NCBI RefSeq assembly: GCF_035046485.1
Contig: NC_085137.1
Span: 250,331,233 to 250,395,232, forward strand
Direction: 5' to 3'
Source of the DNA: Aedes albopictus
Lineage: Eukaryota > Arthropoda > Insecta > Diptera > Culicidae
Length of the DNA stretch: 64,000 nucleotides
Within the stretch, counting starts at the first letter, position 1, and each line of letters opens with the position of its first letter. The position numbers were made by a program, and so were the translations under genes. A model generated the notes under the pieces. It was not told the DNA's origin. It did not search any database and saw only the letters and a list, made by a program, of their open reading frames with translations. Positions 34,508 through 45,377 of this stretch are shown in pieces.

Positions 34508-36523
34508 CCCAAGCAACACATTTGGACATTAATAAGTTCCTGTAATTTGTATGCAACTATATTGAAAGTTATGCCATTTGAACCAATCGTCTTATTAACG
34601 ACTAAATTGCAACCAAAAAAGCGCAAGAGGTGGAGCCAATATAAAACATCCATTCGTGATATAATCGGTTTTAATACGCAATCGAATTATAACCAAGATA
34701 CAACTTATAGTCGACTTAAAAAATGGTGACCGATTCGACAACTAGTCAGCTAGTCACCACATTCGTCACTGCCAGTTATTATGCATCAGTAGTTTCGTTC
34801 ATGTAATTAATAAATTGTGTGCATAAATATACCGCAAATAAGGCTGACCGAGAACGTCAATTTGTGTGCCGTTCTAGATTTATCGGTAAGTTACGCATTT
34901 TAGCTCCATATTCTCAACGCGCCTCAGTCTACCTATCATTTTGCGAGTGAAAATTTAGGCATTTGTGGTAAAAATTAACTCGCCATATTGCTTTGCCGGA
35001 GTGCATATCAGCAGCTTATTTAATGCACCCATAAAACGCTGAAAATAATTTTATAATTTAGAACGATACTATTTGCTGAATCATGTTTATGGGAATCCGT
35101 ATTGACAAAGTACAACAATGCTGCACATGGTACACGGAACCGCCAAACTACCAAAAATTGGATTCTTTTGACGCAATCTTATACTTCGGCCCAATAAGTC
35201 AACATTTGAGTGAATCGATTAAACTCACGCAAGGTAAATTGCCTTTACCTCCAACTAAAAATACACTCAAGAGTAGGTAAATTCAACCCAAGACCCCCTT
35301 CATTCAACCCAAATATGGGTAAATCTACATTTACCCAAAATAGGCTTATTGGCCTTAAGGACCCCCGTTGGATAGACGCATATACAAAACTCTCTGGGGG
35401 GAGAGGAAAAACAACCTAACTTTGGGTAACTAATCAATTTGATATACTCATTTCAGGGTAAAATCGACCCAAAATAAGGTAGTTTGAATTTTCCGTATAG
35501 GAAATAAATCAACACTGATTTTTCATTTGGACCTAACTGACATTTTCGAGTTCTCTTCATCGATCATCTCTTTGTGTTATCACAGAATTTGCATTGAGTT
35601 TTCCAAAGATTTTTTGGTTGAAATGCGAAGAAGACGACTACATGTTGCTATAGAAACAAAAAGAATAATGATTTTGTTTGTTTTGTTAGCGAAAGAGAGA
35701 GTCGACGAAGAGAAATCGATCAAGTTAGTTTGGCCCTTATGAAAAACCATTGTCAAAATAATCAAAAAAGCAGATGCTTGGACTGGTACTTCCCATTTAA
35801 GTCGACAAGAGGCTGTTCATTTATTACGTACCGAAAGTTTCACGTTTTTTGTAAAAAATGTAAACCCCTTTGTTAAATTTTTCGTGGGAAACTCCCAATA
35901 TTTTTTTATGTTACGTTGGATTTCTCAAAACCCCATATATTCAAATCTTCCCAGTGGTAGGTAGCAGTCTTTCAGTACTGCTAAATGAGGCAGATTTTTT
36001 TTATTGGGTCAATCAGATTTTTTTTTCTATTTTGCTACTTTAATTTTATAAAATTTGGAATATGTCGATAAATTTATGAAGAAAAGGTTACATTTTATTT
36101 GTACATGATTTCGTTATTTTTGAAACATTTTGGTTTTTTATAGTGCATTTTATATTTTTCGTGATCACAAAAACATTTTGCCGCACTCCTGTCAAATTTT
36201 TTCGTTATGTTCTAAATAAGTTCCAGGTGCAACATGTTTATAACAATCAGAATCAATGTTTTGGTTGATTTGGTTTGTAAACGGTTGTAACTAAGATTCG
36301 TTGAAACAATCAGATTATACTTTAGTTACAAATTGGTTTCGAAAGTTTCGACTAATGATGACGTTTGTTTTCATTTTGCTAGTTGTTATAAAACTGTTAC
36401 ACCTCAGTTTGGCATTAACAACAGGATTTTAATAGGTTTTAATTTTGTTTGTTTCATGAAAACTCAGTTGCAACATGTTTGCAACGATGATCATTTCCAT
36501 TTTAGTTGCAGGTGCTACTTGGG
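34508..36523. mobile_element. 2.0-kb element with CCCAAGYARCAC ends
   Basis: CCCAAGCAACAC at 34508 and GTGCTACTTGGG ending at 36523 are inverted, flanked by AT at 34506-34507 and 36524-36525. Near the right end, GCAACATGTTTRYAAC words repeat at about 36228 and 36470. No transposase is recognised. Inside, 35805-35960 resembles one end of a CTGTTCATTTATTACGTA MITE, and 35270-35480 holds several GGGTAA/TTACCC words. It differs internally from the 12405 element. Confidence 0.6.
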
Positions 36524-36525
36524 AT

Positions 36526-37347
36526 ACCTATTTGACTTCCATTTATCAAATTACTGTACCTTAGGATTAAGCGAACCGAATTAAATTAAATTTTGGAAGT
36601 TTAGGACTAATGTGTTGGTCTTTATGTACCGTTGGACTCGACTAAAATATGTCCAAAGGGAAATTGCAATTTACAATTTACCGGATTACAATTTATTGAA
36701 AACTTTTCGAAAAGTTCTAATCATTTGAATGTTTTTTTTTTTTTGCAAATTTGTTACAACTTTGTAGAACATTTTGAAATATAGAGAATAATTAATCAGC
36801 AGATTTTTTGATAAGCCACACTAGAGTGACTGTACTTATTTTACAATATAAAAAAAAAAAAAATGACGGAACTTAGCAGAAACATTTTTGACTTCGTAAA
36901 TACGACTCTAGACCCATTGTGCACTGAAAAGCCCGCATCCAGCAGTGTGCTGTTTGCAAGAGGAAAATTCCTAGTAGACAATAGGACGCGAAGCTCAGCA
37001 ACGAAGCGAAAGTTATTTTTAGACGCAACCCGGTTCATCTTATCGGGTTTGAATAGAGATGTTTGTGTGTAGCGGTATGGAACCTGTGGAACCGTGTAGC
37101 GCATCCTAATACAACGAATGGATTATGATTTATCACATTTTCTGTACGTTTTTAATACATAAATTGGTAGAAAAGGCATATCTCAATTTTTGGTAGCTTT
37201 TCTTGTTTTGCGTGACACGGGTAGATACGATACCTATCTCACTGCATTCCAAAAAGTGTGTTAATTGGTTCAAATTTGACTGAATTATAGCGGGAAACAG
37301 ACTAAAATAGAAGCCTCCGCCCAAGGGGCGCGATTCTCTGCTTACTT
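36526..37347. other. Unrecognised AT-rich spacer
   Basis: No supported gene. The 69-codon plus and 87-codon minus frames around 36841-37104 overlap each other and lack motifs. The last 25 bases are the probable 3' tail of the minus-strand RTE-like copy. Confidence 0.45.
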
Positions 37348-38262
37348 TTAGTCCTGAGGACCCACGGTGGTACAGAGGGCTGAATTGAAAGATCTCCATC
37401 CTGGGCGATTTTCAGCCTTGACCTGTGGTTTGGTCAAATTTCTGTGGACGTTGGAGATCCAATTGTGAGGCCACCATGCACGAATCATATAACGCAGGCA
37501 TCTATTAATGAAGACCTGCACTCCTGCAGCCGTTCAGTGTTCTCCACTGATATACATCAAGTTTCAGTGGCGTACAACAGCACACCGTGTTTACAACCAA
37601 CGGTTTGATTTTGTTGTCGTTATTGGTAAGACCTGCCACCGAGGAGCGATTGGCAAAATCATCGAGCTCGCTCTGCAGATCACAGCGCCGTTGAGCTAGG
37701 AGAGCAACGTTATCAGTCAGTTTGAAGTTATTTAAATGCTTCACGGTAAAGGGCTACCACAGCAATCCACGATTAGATTCACGATCAATCGCAATGACCA
37801 GGATCTCGTCGATTACGATGAGGAACAGTAGCGATGATAGTATACATCCCAAGTAACACACTTACCACAGAAGAGTCACGGTAGCGCAGGTTTTTGTTGA
37901 GCAGAAGTCACTGTGACTTACTTCTAACAAATAAATACTATCTTACAAGAAATAAGTCACAGTTACCTCTGCGTAACAAAAACCTGCGCCGCCGTGACTC
38001 TTCCGTGACAAGTGTATTATTTGGGATCCTTGTCTCACTCCAGTAACGACCCGGATGGGATCGGACAAAACACCGAAGTGCAGTACTCCGCACGAAAATG
38101 CCCTGTACTGAGGCCGATGATTTTCTCAGGGAGACCCTTTCAGACCCCTGAAAGTTTCCCACATGTTTTCGTGACTGAGACGATCGAAAACTTTTTCGTA
38201 ATTAATGAACACCAGATAGAGAGACTCTTGGAATACATTGATTTGCTCCAGAATACGACAAG
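37348..38262 (-). pseudogene. RTE-like RT and C-terminus on the minus strand, split by a MITE
   Basis: Same family as 22180-23436. Reading down from 38262: the IDLLQNxxE-like segment, the motif A region reduced by indels, GIRQNT...GVRQGxI-like (motif B near 38030), then the MITE 37848-38025, then SLLFLIVIDEIL-like sequence. The piece from 37744 gives NNFKLTDNVALLAQRR (motif C damaged: TDN for ADD) and SELDDFANRSSVAGLTNND. A deletion leads to GWRSFNSALCTTVGPQD and a stop at 37350-37348. Alignment with 22800 shows the MITE site as TATACATCCTTGCC. Confidence 0.75.
37848..38025. mobile_element. CCCAAGTAACAC foldback MITE, copy A
   Basis: A 178-bp near-complete inverted repeat. CCCAAGTAACACACTTACCA pairs with the right end ACAAGTGTATTATTTGGG, and GAGTCACGGTAGCGCAGGTT with its complement near 37985-38003. 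AT flanks both ends (37846-37847 and 38026-38027); the interrupted RT gives the empty site. Confidence 0.85.
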
Positions 38263-38279
38263 CAATCGCTAAAACCTGT

Positions 38280-40118
38280 GAGGCAACCGTCAGGTGAGAA
38301 GCTACCAGGCGGCGTACGCAAGGCTGGAAAGTACTTTACTTCAGATGTTGGACTGGCGTGCAGGAAAACTGGGAAGCCTGGGCCTGAAAAGCCACCACAG
38401 ATCGGGTTTGGGGGAGGACGCCCACTGGACCTTAGTGAACCGGCAAAAGAAGAAGATTAAGAAGAAAGAGGAATATGAGCTTGGGACCGCTAAACAAACA
38501 AGAGGCAGAAGGGTACGTTTAAAGCTTGAGAAGGAAGAAGTCTTCGTTTTCAAGTTGAACGAGCCTAAGTAATCAGATGTTTTGAATGAGATGAGGAGCA
38601 TTGCCAAGCTCATGCATCTTGGAGTCGACGTAATAGAACTGGCGAAATGGTCTTTGAACTGAAACGCAACGAGAACCACAATGGCGGGTGTCTGGCGGGA
38701 AAAGTCCTTGGTTGGAGCAGCAGGGACGGTAACTCAGGGACCTTACGATTTAGTACCTTACCGCGCTACTGCAGGGCTCTCTCGTGGTGGATCTTTTTTC
38801 CTGTGCTACTCGTGGGATTCAATATGAGTCATAGCAAACATACTAATAATAATCAAAGTGGTAGTGGTGTGGCGAGGCTTACCCCTTTGCGAGAAGCGGG
38901 TTGGTTAGGTCTCCGTTAAGGAGAGGAAAATAAGGAGTAGAAGGCTATGTACGAAGTGACAGCGTTGGAAGTCCGATTCCCTCCCCGATTAGTTTGTCAG
39001 GAGAGGTAGAGGATGGAGTAAGGTTGACCATCATCCAAAAACAAGATGGAATCTCAGCGATGGAGGTTGCTGTGCAGTTGCTTGGCTCCAACATAAACTT
39101 TGCATCCTAGAAGCCCAACATAAGCCAAACCTTAAGAAGGCGACTCCGAAAGTCAATTACCAAAGCAATGCAAGACCATAAAGAACTCATGGAAACTGCA
39201 GCAGCGACAGAAACCGCGAAAACAAAGCTCACGACGTCCACCGAGACGGAGGCCTTCGCTTACACAGGTAGCCCAAAGGGTGCGGCAGATGCGGCTGCTT
39301 TTGACAAGCATTTGCAGATGCGGGTGAGGGAGCGGTCAGGTTGGGAACTGCCAGGCGGTGCCCGCAAGGCTAGGCGGGTACTAACCCCAAAAGCCGACAA
39401 TAATGTCGGTAAGCCGGACGTCAGCCACCCGTTCCGGGAAGCTGGGAAAGGTGGTCTGAAATAGCCGGCCCGTCCCGGATTGAAGGGAACAGGGAGTTGC
39501 AACAATTTTTAGGCTCTCAGCAACCGCAAAGTAGGGCGGATCAGGAGGAGGACCCCTCTTGGACCACAGTTGAGCAGAAGAGGAAGAAAAGAAACCGCTT
39601 GATGTGCAGGAGTGTAGGCACACCACCAAGAGTGCCGCCTACAAAAGACAGACGGAAGAGGCTTTTGGCGAGAGTGTCGAGGTGAGGGCTCTTATGACGG
39701 AGGCGACTCTGAGGGTGAAGAACTTAGTTAAGATCACTGTGCGCGGTACCGCTGGTGCCACTGCAGCCGTTAAGCTACGGAAGGGGCCGGCAGGAACACA
39801 GGTAGCCTTGGTACCGCTGTGGTGGACGTAAATAAGTCCGTTAAAGCAGGGAAGATGAAGGTGGGCTGGTCAGTATATCAACTGACCTTTCATGAGCCAC
39901 CGGAGGTTTGTTTCAGGTGTCTGGAACCAGGTCACAAGTCATGAGACTACAAAGGCCCTGACAGGAGCAAGCTGTGCAGACGATGCAGTGCTAAAGGCCA
40001 TGAGGCACAAGGCTGCACGAGTCCACCCATGTGTTTGATTTGTTCCGAGAAATCCGTGAGCAACAGGCACCCAACGGGTAGTCCAAGATGCCCAGATTCA
40101 AGGAATCCGAGTAAACAA
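38280..40118 (+). pseudogene. R1-clade gag (ORF1), rearranged
   Basis: The ORF1 of an R1-type retrotransposon, an RNA-binding protein. The useful landmark is the C-terminal knuckle array: CFRCLEPGHKS-stop-DYK (39914), CRRCSAKGHEAQGC (39977) and CLICSEKSVSNRHPTG (40037), matching the CX2CX4HX4C array of R1-like gags. Upstream, PGGARKARRVLTPKADNN (39352-39403), EEDPSWTTVEQKRKKR and VRALMTEATLRVKNL (39682-39727) are familiar gag blocks. Near 38290 a second SGEKLPGGVRKAG occurs and near 38650 MVFELKRNE, so part of the gag is duplicated or scrambled. Stops and frame changes are numerous. Confidence 0.7.
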
Positions 40119-42060
40119 ATGACAGTGCAGGTAACGCAGCTGTACCTGAACCACTGTGCCAAGGCTCAGCAACTGGGGACGGATATTGCCATCTTAGCGG
40201 ACCCATATCGAATACCCGGCAACGGCAATTGGGTCGCGAATGGGTCCAGAAAAACGATATGGACGACGGGTTAAGTCCCCCTTCCAGGAGTGTGTGTCTA
40301 CTACCTATGAGGACTTCGTTGTCGTTAAAGTAAACGGTGTCTTCTTCTGTAGCTGTTATGCGCCTCCAAGGAGCAGTTCACGCAGATGCTGGACTGTATG
40401 ACGACCGTGGTTATAGAGCGGAGGCCGGCGATAATAGCGGGTGACTTCAATGCCTGGTCCGTGGAATGGGGAAGCAGTTTCATGGGTCAGATCCTGTTAA
40501 AAACACCAACCATACTAGATGTCGACCTGGATAATGCCGGTACCACGAGTTCCTTCAATCAAAACGGTACGTAGTCAATTATTGACGTAACTTTTTGTAC
40601 TCCTGACTCAACAAGTAGTTCGAACTGGAGAGTAGGCGATGGCTACACTCACAGCGATCACCTGGTGGTTCGCAACAGTATCGGCTACAACAACAGCAGG
40701 CAGCGGGTAGAAGAAGATGCTAGGCCAAAGCCAAGCCCTCGCAGGTGGAAGACATCATACTTCGAAGAAGGGGTATTTAGGGAGGCGCTCTGCCGTGAGC
40801 GAAACTTACTCGACTTAAGCGGGGACGAGCTTTGTGCGGAGCTCTCGCGTGCGTGCGATGTGACCATGCCTAAGCGAGTCCACCCTAGACATAGGACACA
40901 ACAGCCTTACTGGTGGACTCAAGCGATTGCGGACCTGCGCCGTGCCTGCCTACGGACTAGGCGGTGGATGCAGCAAGAACGATCTGAGGAAGAGCAACAC
41001 AAACGGCAGGTGGTGTTTGCCGCTACAAAAGCCTTGCTCAAAACCGAGATAAGGGCAAGCAAAAACAAAAAGGCCTGCTTCGAGGGTCTCTGTCAGAGTG
41101 CCAATGTGAACCCGTGGGGTGATGCCTACAAGATCGTGATGGCCAAGACGAGAGGTGTTGTGAATCCTACAGAGCAATCTCTAAAGATGTTGGAGGGGCT
41201 AATCGAAGGGCTTTTCCGCGCCATGATCCTAGTCCTTGGCCTCCTTTCAGGCAAGGACGCGGACTGGGGCTGGCGATGAGGAGAGGTCACCGATGTGGAA
41301 CTTGCCGGTATATCAAAGATCATCAACGTAGGTAAAGCCCCAGATCCGGACGGAGTTTCAAACCTGGCCTTAAAAGTAGCTATTACAGAGGCACCTGAGA
41401 TGTCCAGGTCTGATATGTAGAAATGCCTGGACGAGAGAGTTTTCCCTCGTTTGGAGTTTTCGAGGTTTGGAAGTGCAGATCCTTGTTTTATTGCCAAAGG
41501 CGGGGAAACCAACCAGAGATCCGTAGACATATAGACCTATATGGTTGATCGACACGGTGGGAATGTGCTCGAAAAGATTATCCTCAACACCATGTTGAGG
41601 CATACCGAGGGTGTTAATGATCTCTCGAGCAAGCAATTCGGCTTTCGAAGGGGGAGGTCGACCGTATACGCTATCCTGTCAGCTACAGTAGCGGGTCAGG
41701 AGGGGAAATCGCTACAGTACAGTAGTGACAGTACAGTAGGAACGCGATCAATAGCGCCTGTTGGGTGGTCATTGCTTGCCTCTTGGGGATACCCGCGTAC
41801 ATGTACAAGATTGGAAGCGCTTTTGCATAATCTCAGAAGTCCCGCAAGGCTCCATCCTAGGTCCGTTGTTATGGAATTTCATGTAGGATGAGGTTCTGAG
41901 GTTAAAGTTGCCGGTGGAAGTGGCAATAGTCGGCTTCGCTGACGACATTACGCTGGAGGTCTACGGTGAAGAACCGATCGATGAAGTGTGTGAGCTCCAG
42001 GAAACAGGAATTGATTCATCACACAATTGAGGTGGTGGTTGTGAACAACCGGAATTACTA
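40119..42060 (+). pseudogene. R1-clade ORF2: endonuclease and RT, truncated
   Basis: ORF2 starts at ATG 40119 (MTVQVTQLYLNHCAKAQQL). The endonuclease has DIAILADPYRIP, AIIAGDFNAWSVEWG (40435-40479; catalytic GDFNA) and YTHSDHLVV (40652-40678; SDH). A 204-codon open piece at 40668-41279 covers the linker. The RT has GKAPDPDGVSNLAL (41332-41373), FGFRRGRSTVYAIL (41637-41680), VPQGSILGPLLWN (41841-41877, motif B) and VGFADDITLEVYGEE (41929-41973, motif C). It stops at EVVVVNNRNY near 42060, without the C-terminal zinc region. At least eight stops or frameshifts are present. In this copy the gag frame runs into ORF2 without a stop. Confidence 0.8.
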
Positions 42061-43809
42061 GATGTCTGCCGGAGCGATTTTACCATCACATAGCTGCTAA
42101 GTATACGGTTTTATATAAGGTTCATATTTTTTTTTACGATACCTAAGTACTGCTGCTCTTACATATTCTCTTCCGCACGAAGTATACTAGCAAACACGAG
42201 TACAGAAAATTGGCTTTTGCAGTTAGTTGTAAGAAAAGGCACTGCAGTTTAACAACGATTTGTTTTGTTTGTAAAGATTACTCCAAAAACTTCTGCCTAC
42301 AAAACAAAAGAAGTAACCTTCGAATCACCGAGCCTTTCCTATTCCTTGGAATATAACTTCAAAATTAGTGCCATGCAAAAACAACTGCTCTCCCTCTTCA
42401 AACCCACTTCCACAGAAAACCCATCCATCAACCGTTTTGGGCAAAAGTTCTCCTTCGGATGAGGCAACTCCTCCGTCGTTGCCATCGCCGACCGTTCGAA
42501 CAAAGCCGGTAATTGAAATAAATGATTCATATTGGGTGACACTTGACCGGTCGCCACATAACTCAATAAAAGGCCGATATTGGGTGGTTGGTCGGTAGGG
42601 TTGCCTCGTTCTCTGGAGACCGTAGGAATCGATATGGCGACCGTCATCGTAGTCGTCGTCATCCTCATGGGTAGAAAAGTGAAATTCCTTCACATTATGG
42701 GCTCTCGCTGTGGGCCGGAGTTTGAATGGGGTCCATTGGGCCGACCGACATTCTGCTCTCCGGTGTAAGCGTTCGAGGGCCGTTTGTCAGCGAGGGGGGA
42801 TTTTGTGGCCGTTTTGAAACACCAAGATTGAGTTTTATTGCTTTCCCTAGTGATTTATAGCTGCCGAGAGTTACTTGGTTTTCTTTAGTGGCTGAAAGAG
42901 TAATAGAACGAAGCTGTAGTCTTGGTAGTGAAAAAGGATAACCGTAAAGTGAAATTTTATAATTGAATTTTCAGAATTGTTATGCTACATCTGAACGATT
43001 TTAGGAATTCTCTAATTGGTGTAGTAAGATATGCCGTCGAACATATTTGTTACCAAATAACATTTTACTCTTTTCTTATAATAACAGTTGATGAATTCTG
43101 GGCAGAACAATGTTACTAGCCGTCTGATAAATTATCACAGTAAGTGTTTAAAATAGTTCAAACAATCCAAACACGAAGTAACGCTGAAAGCTCTCCCATA
43201 CATATAAATATTGCATTCAATTAAATCGTTTGCAAAACTACACCCAACCAGGTGCATCGAAATTAATTCCAACGGAGTGAACTTCCATTCGGGACGATTT
43301 GAGGTTACACGAGTCATTAACACGTGAATTGCATTACACCAATAGAATGAAGTTTGATTCAACTTTCAAATGCTACACACCTTCGTATACTGCGAGGTTG
43401 TTGGATTTAAATGTTCACCAGAATGAAACCCAATGTAACCACCACCATCAGCCATCAACACCATTCACCATTGTTTCTATTATTGACCGTGATTGCAGTC
43501 GTGTGGTTGGATGGACGATTGCTCCCGCGAAATGGCTTTTGCACTCATAAATTGACTTTCAGGTATGCATTTTATCGCTTCTATTTGCTGAATGTTTTCA
43601 ATTTAATCTTGTTTAATTACAAGCTTTACATTTACTATGAGTTATTATCTTTAGCGGAACGGATTCACTTTGTTCCTTCAAATTAAGATAAATACTATCA
43701 AAAAGCATAGAACATGAGAAGAAGCAGGCACTGTCTGAGTTGGGCCGTAGGGCTAGCATGTAAGTATGATCATCCTTCCATCGGTTACGTATACTCGAGC
43801 AGAGGAGAA
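42061..43809. other. Unrecognised, GC-richer at 42330-42830
   Basis: No supported gene. Overlapping frames at 42265-42768 on both strands share composition bias only (Pro/Ser-rich, Asp/Thr-rich). Probably host DNA or an old unnamed repeat. Confidence 0.4.
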
Positions 43810-43811
43810 TA

Positions 43812-44026
43812 CAGTATTGTTCCGATTTTATCACGCCCCTTTTCAAAAATTCTTTAGAATATTTTTCAAAATCTATAATCATTATCAATATTTTTAACGT
43901 TGCAAAACACGCCTTCAACATTCATCTTCAAGAAGAGAGGAAACACTTGTTTTCAAATGTACCAGTAAATTAATTAAAAATAAAGGACTGATGGGCGGAG
44001 GGCGTGATAAAATCGGAACATTACTG
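43812..44026. mobile_element. TA-flanked MITE with TTCCGATTTTATCACGCCC arms
   Basis: TTCCGATTTTATCACGCCC near 43820 and its complement GGGCGTGATAAAATCGGAA near 44000 lie just inside the ends CAGTATTG and CATTACTG. TA is duplicated at 43810-43811 and 44027-44028. The interior is AT-rich and non-coding. Confidence 0.75.
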
Positions 44027-45377
44027 TATCAAGTTAATAACTACGAAATCACATAACCTGTTTTATATCTTGTTTTGTTATTATTAAATCATCAAGGATT
44101 AGCTTTTCCATAACAAATTTTGTTGAACAACCTCATTTTGTTATAATCAAGCTATTGATATACATCAACTAAATTACATTATAATAACATGTTTTGTTGA
44201 AGTATATGTTCAGTTTTTGTTGTACTATTGATCAACTTATCAACAATAATACAACAGTAACAAATTTTGAAATCACGGCAACAATTCGACGATTACGAAC
44301 TGTCCCTTTGTGTTGTTCCTTCCATCAGAAGGAAATTTCTGAACTACTCCTTTAAAGAATTCCTTAAATAATTTTCACATAAGCACTTTGAAGTTCTGAA
44401 GGAACCTTTCGATAAATCCCTTGGCAGAATCTTTAGAAAAACTCCTAGAGAATCATTCGGAAAAACTTTGGTGAAATCCCCAAAGAAATTTTCAGAGAAA
44501 TCTTAAAAAGAAATTCAGCACTAAACATCACAGGAAATTCCGAAGAAATCCTTGAAGGGATTCTATGCAGGATTCCGGAGGAATTTCTACAGGAGTCTTT
44601 AAAAATCCACGAAAGATTCCGTCGAAGAACTCTCGGAGAAATTTCTGGAATATTTTTCATGTAATTTATGGAAAAGTTTATGGCGAAATCTGTCGACGAA
44701 TTTCTGGAAGAATTTTATGTCAAAGTCACTTGATAAACACAAAAGGAGTTTTTGACGGAATCCTTAGAGAAATAAACAGAGTAATTTTTGAAAATATATT
44801 GCAAACATTTCTGGTGAAAGTCCTGTAGGAATCATCAGAGGAAGTTCAGGAGAAATTATAGCAAAATTTTTGGAGGACTCCTTGTAGAACTCAGGAGGAA
44901 TATTTGACATAATTCATGAATCCAGGGCAAATCGTAGGAATTAAAACAAAGTTTCCAGAAAAGTTGTTCCGAAAACAATTAAAGTAGAACAGTTTGTGAA
45001 TTACAGGTTGAAATCGAAGCTCGTCGTATTTGATAATATATAAATTACTAAAATTCGATTATCTTGCGACTTCATATCTCTTAGAATGAATTAAAAGCTG
45101 AGTATGGTATGCTTCGATCATTTGAAAATATTTCTTACGTCAAAGTGATGAACCTCATGTTATTGTTTGTGAGACAAAGCGAATCATTTAATATATTAAG
45201 TATTATAACTTATTTAGTAACGAGTTTGATATCATAGCAAATTCTGCTCTCCGATTACTATCAATAACATAATAATATCAAAATTTGTTATTGAAATATT
45301 TTCCGAATTCATTGTTATTAAGTTGTTATTTAAACTAACAAAACAAGTTATTGAAATGGTTTTCCAGGAACATTTTT
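44027..45377. repeat. Left part of an AT-rich TTGTTATT element with degenerate repeat tract
   Basis: 44050-44280 and 45170-45370 are rich in TTTTGTTATTA and AACAAAACAAGTTATT words, the same texture as 49025-49195, which ends TTCTGCTCGGGCA. The two sides probably belong to one element interrupted by 45378-49009. Between them, 44320-44990 is a degenerate tract built on GAATTTCTGGAAGA-like phrases, similar to 51.5-53.2 and 54.5-56.4 kb. No gene. Confidence 0.45.
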
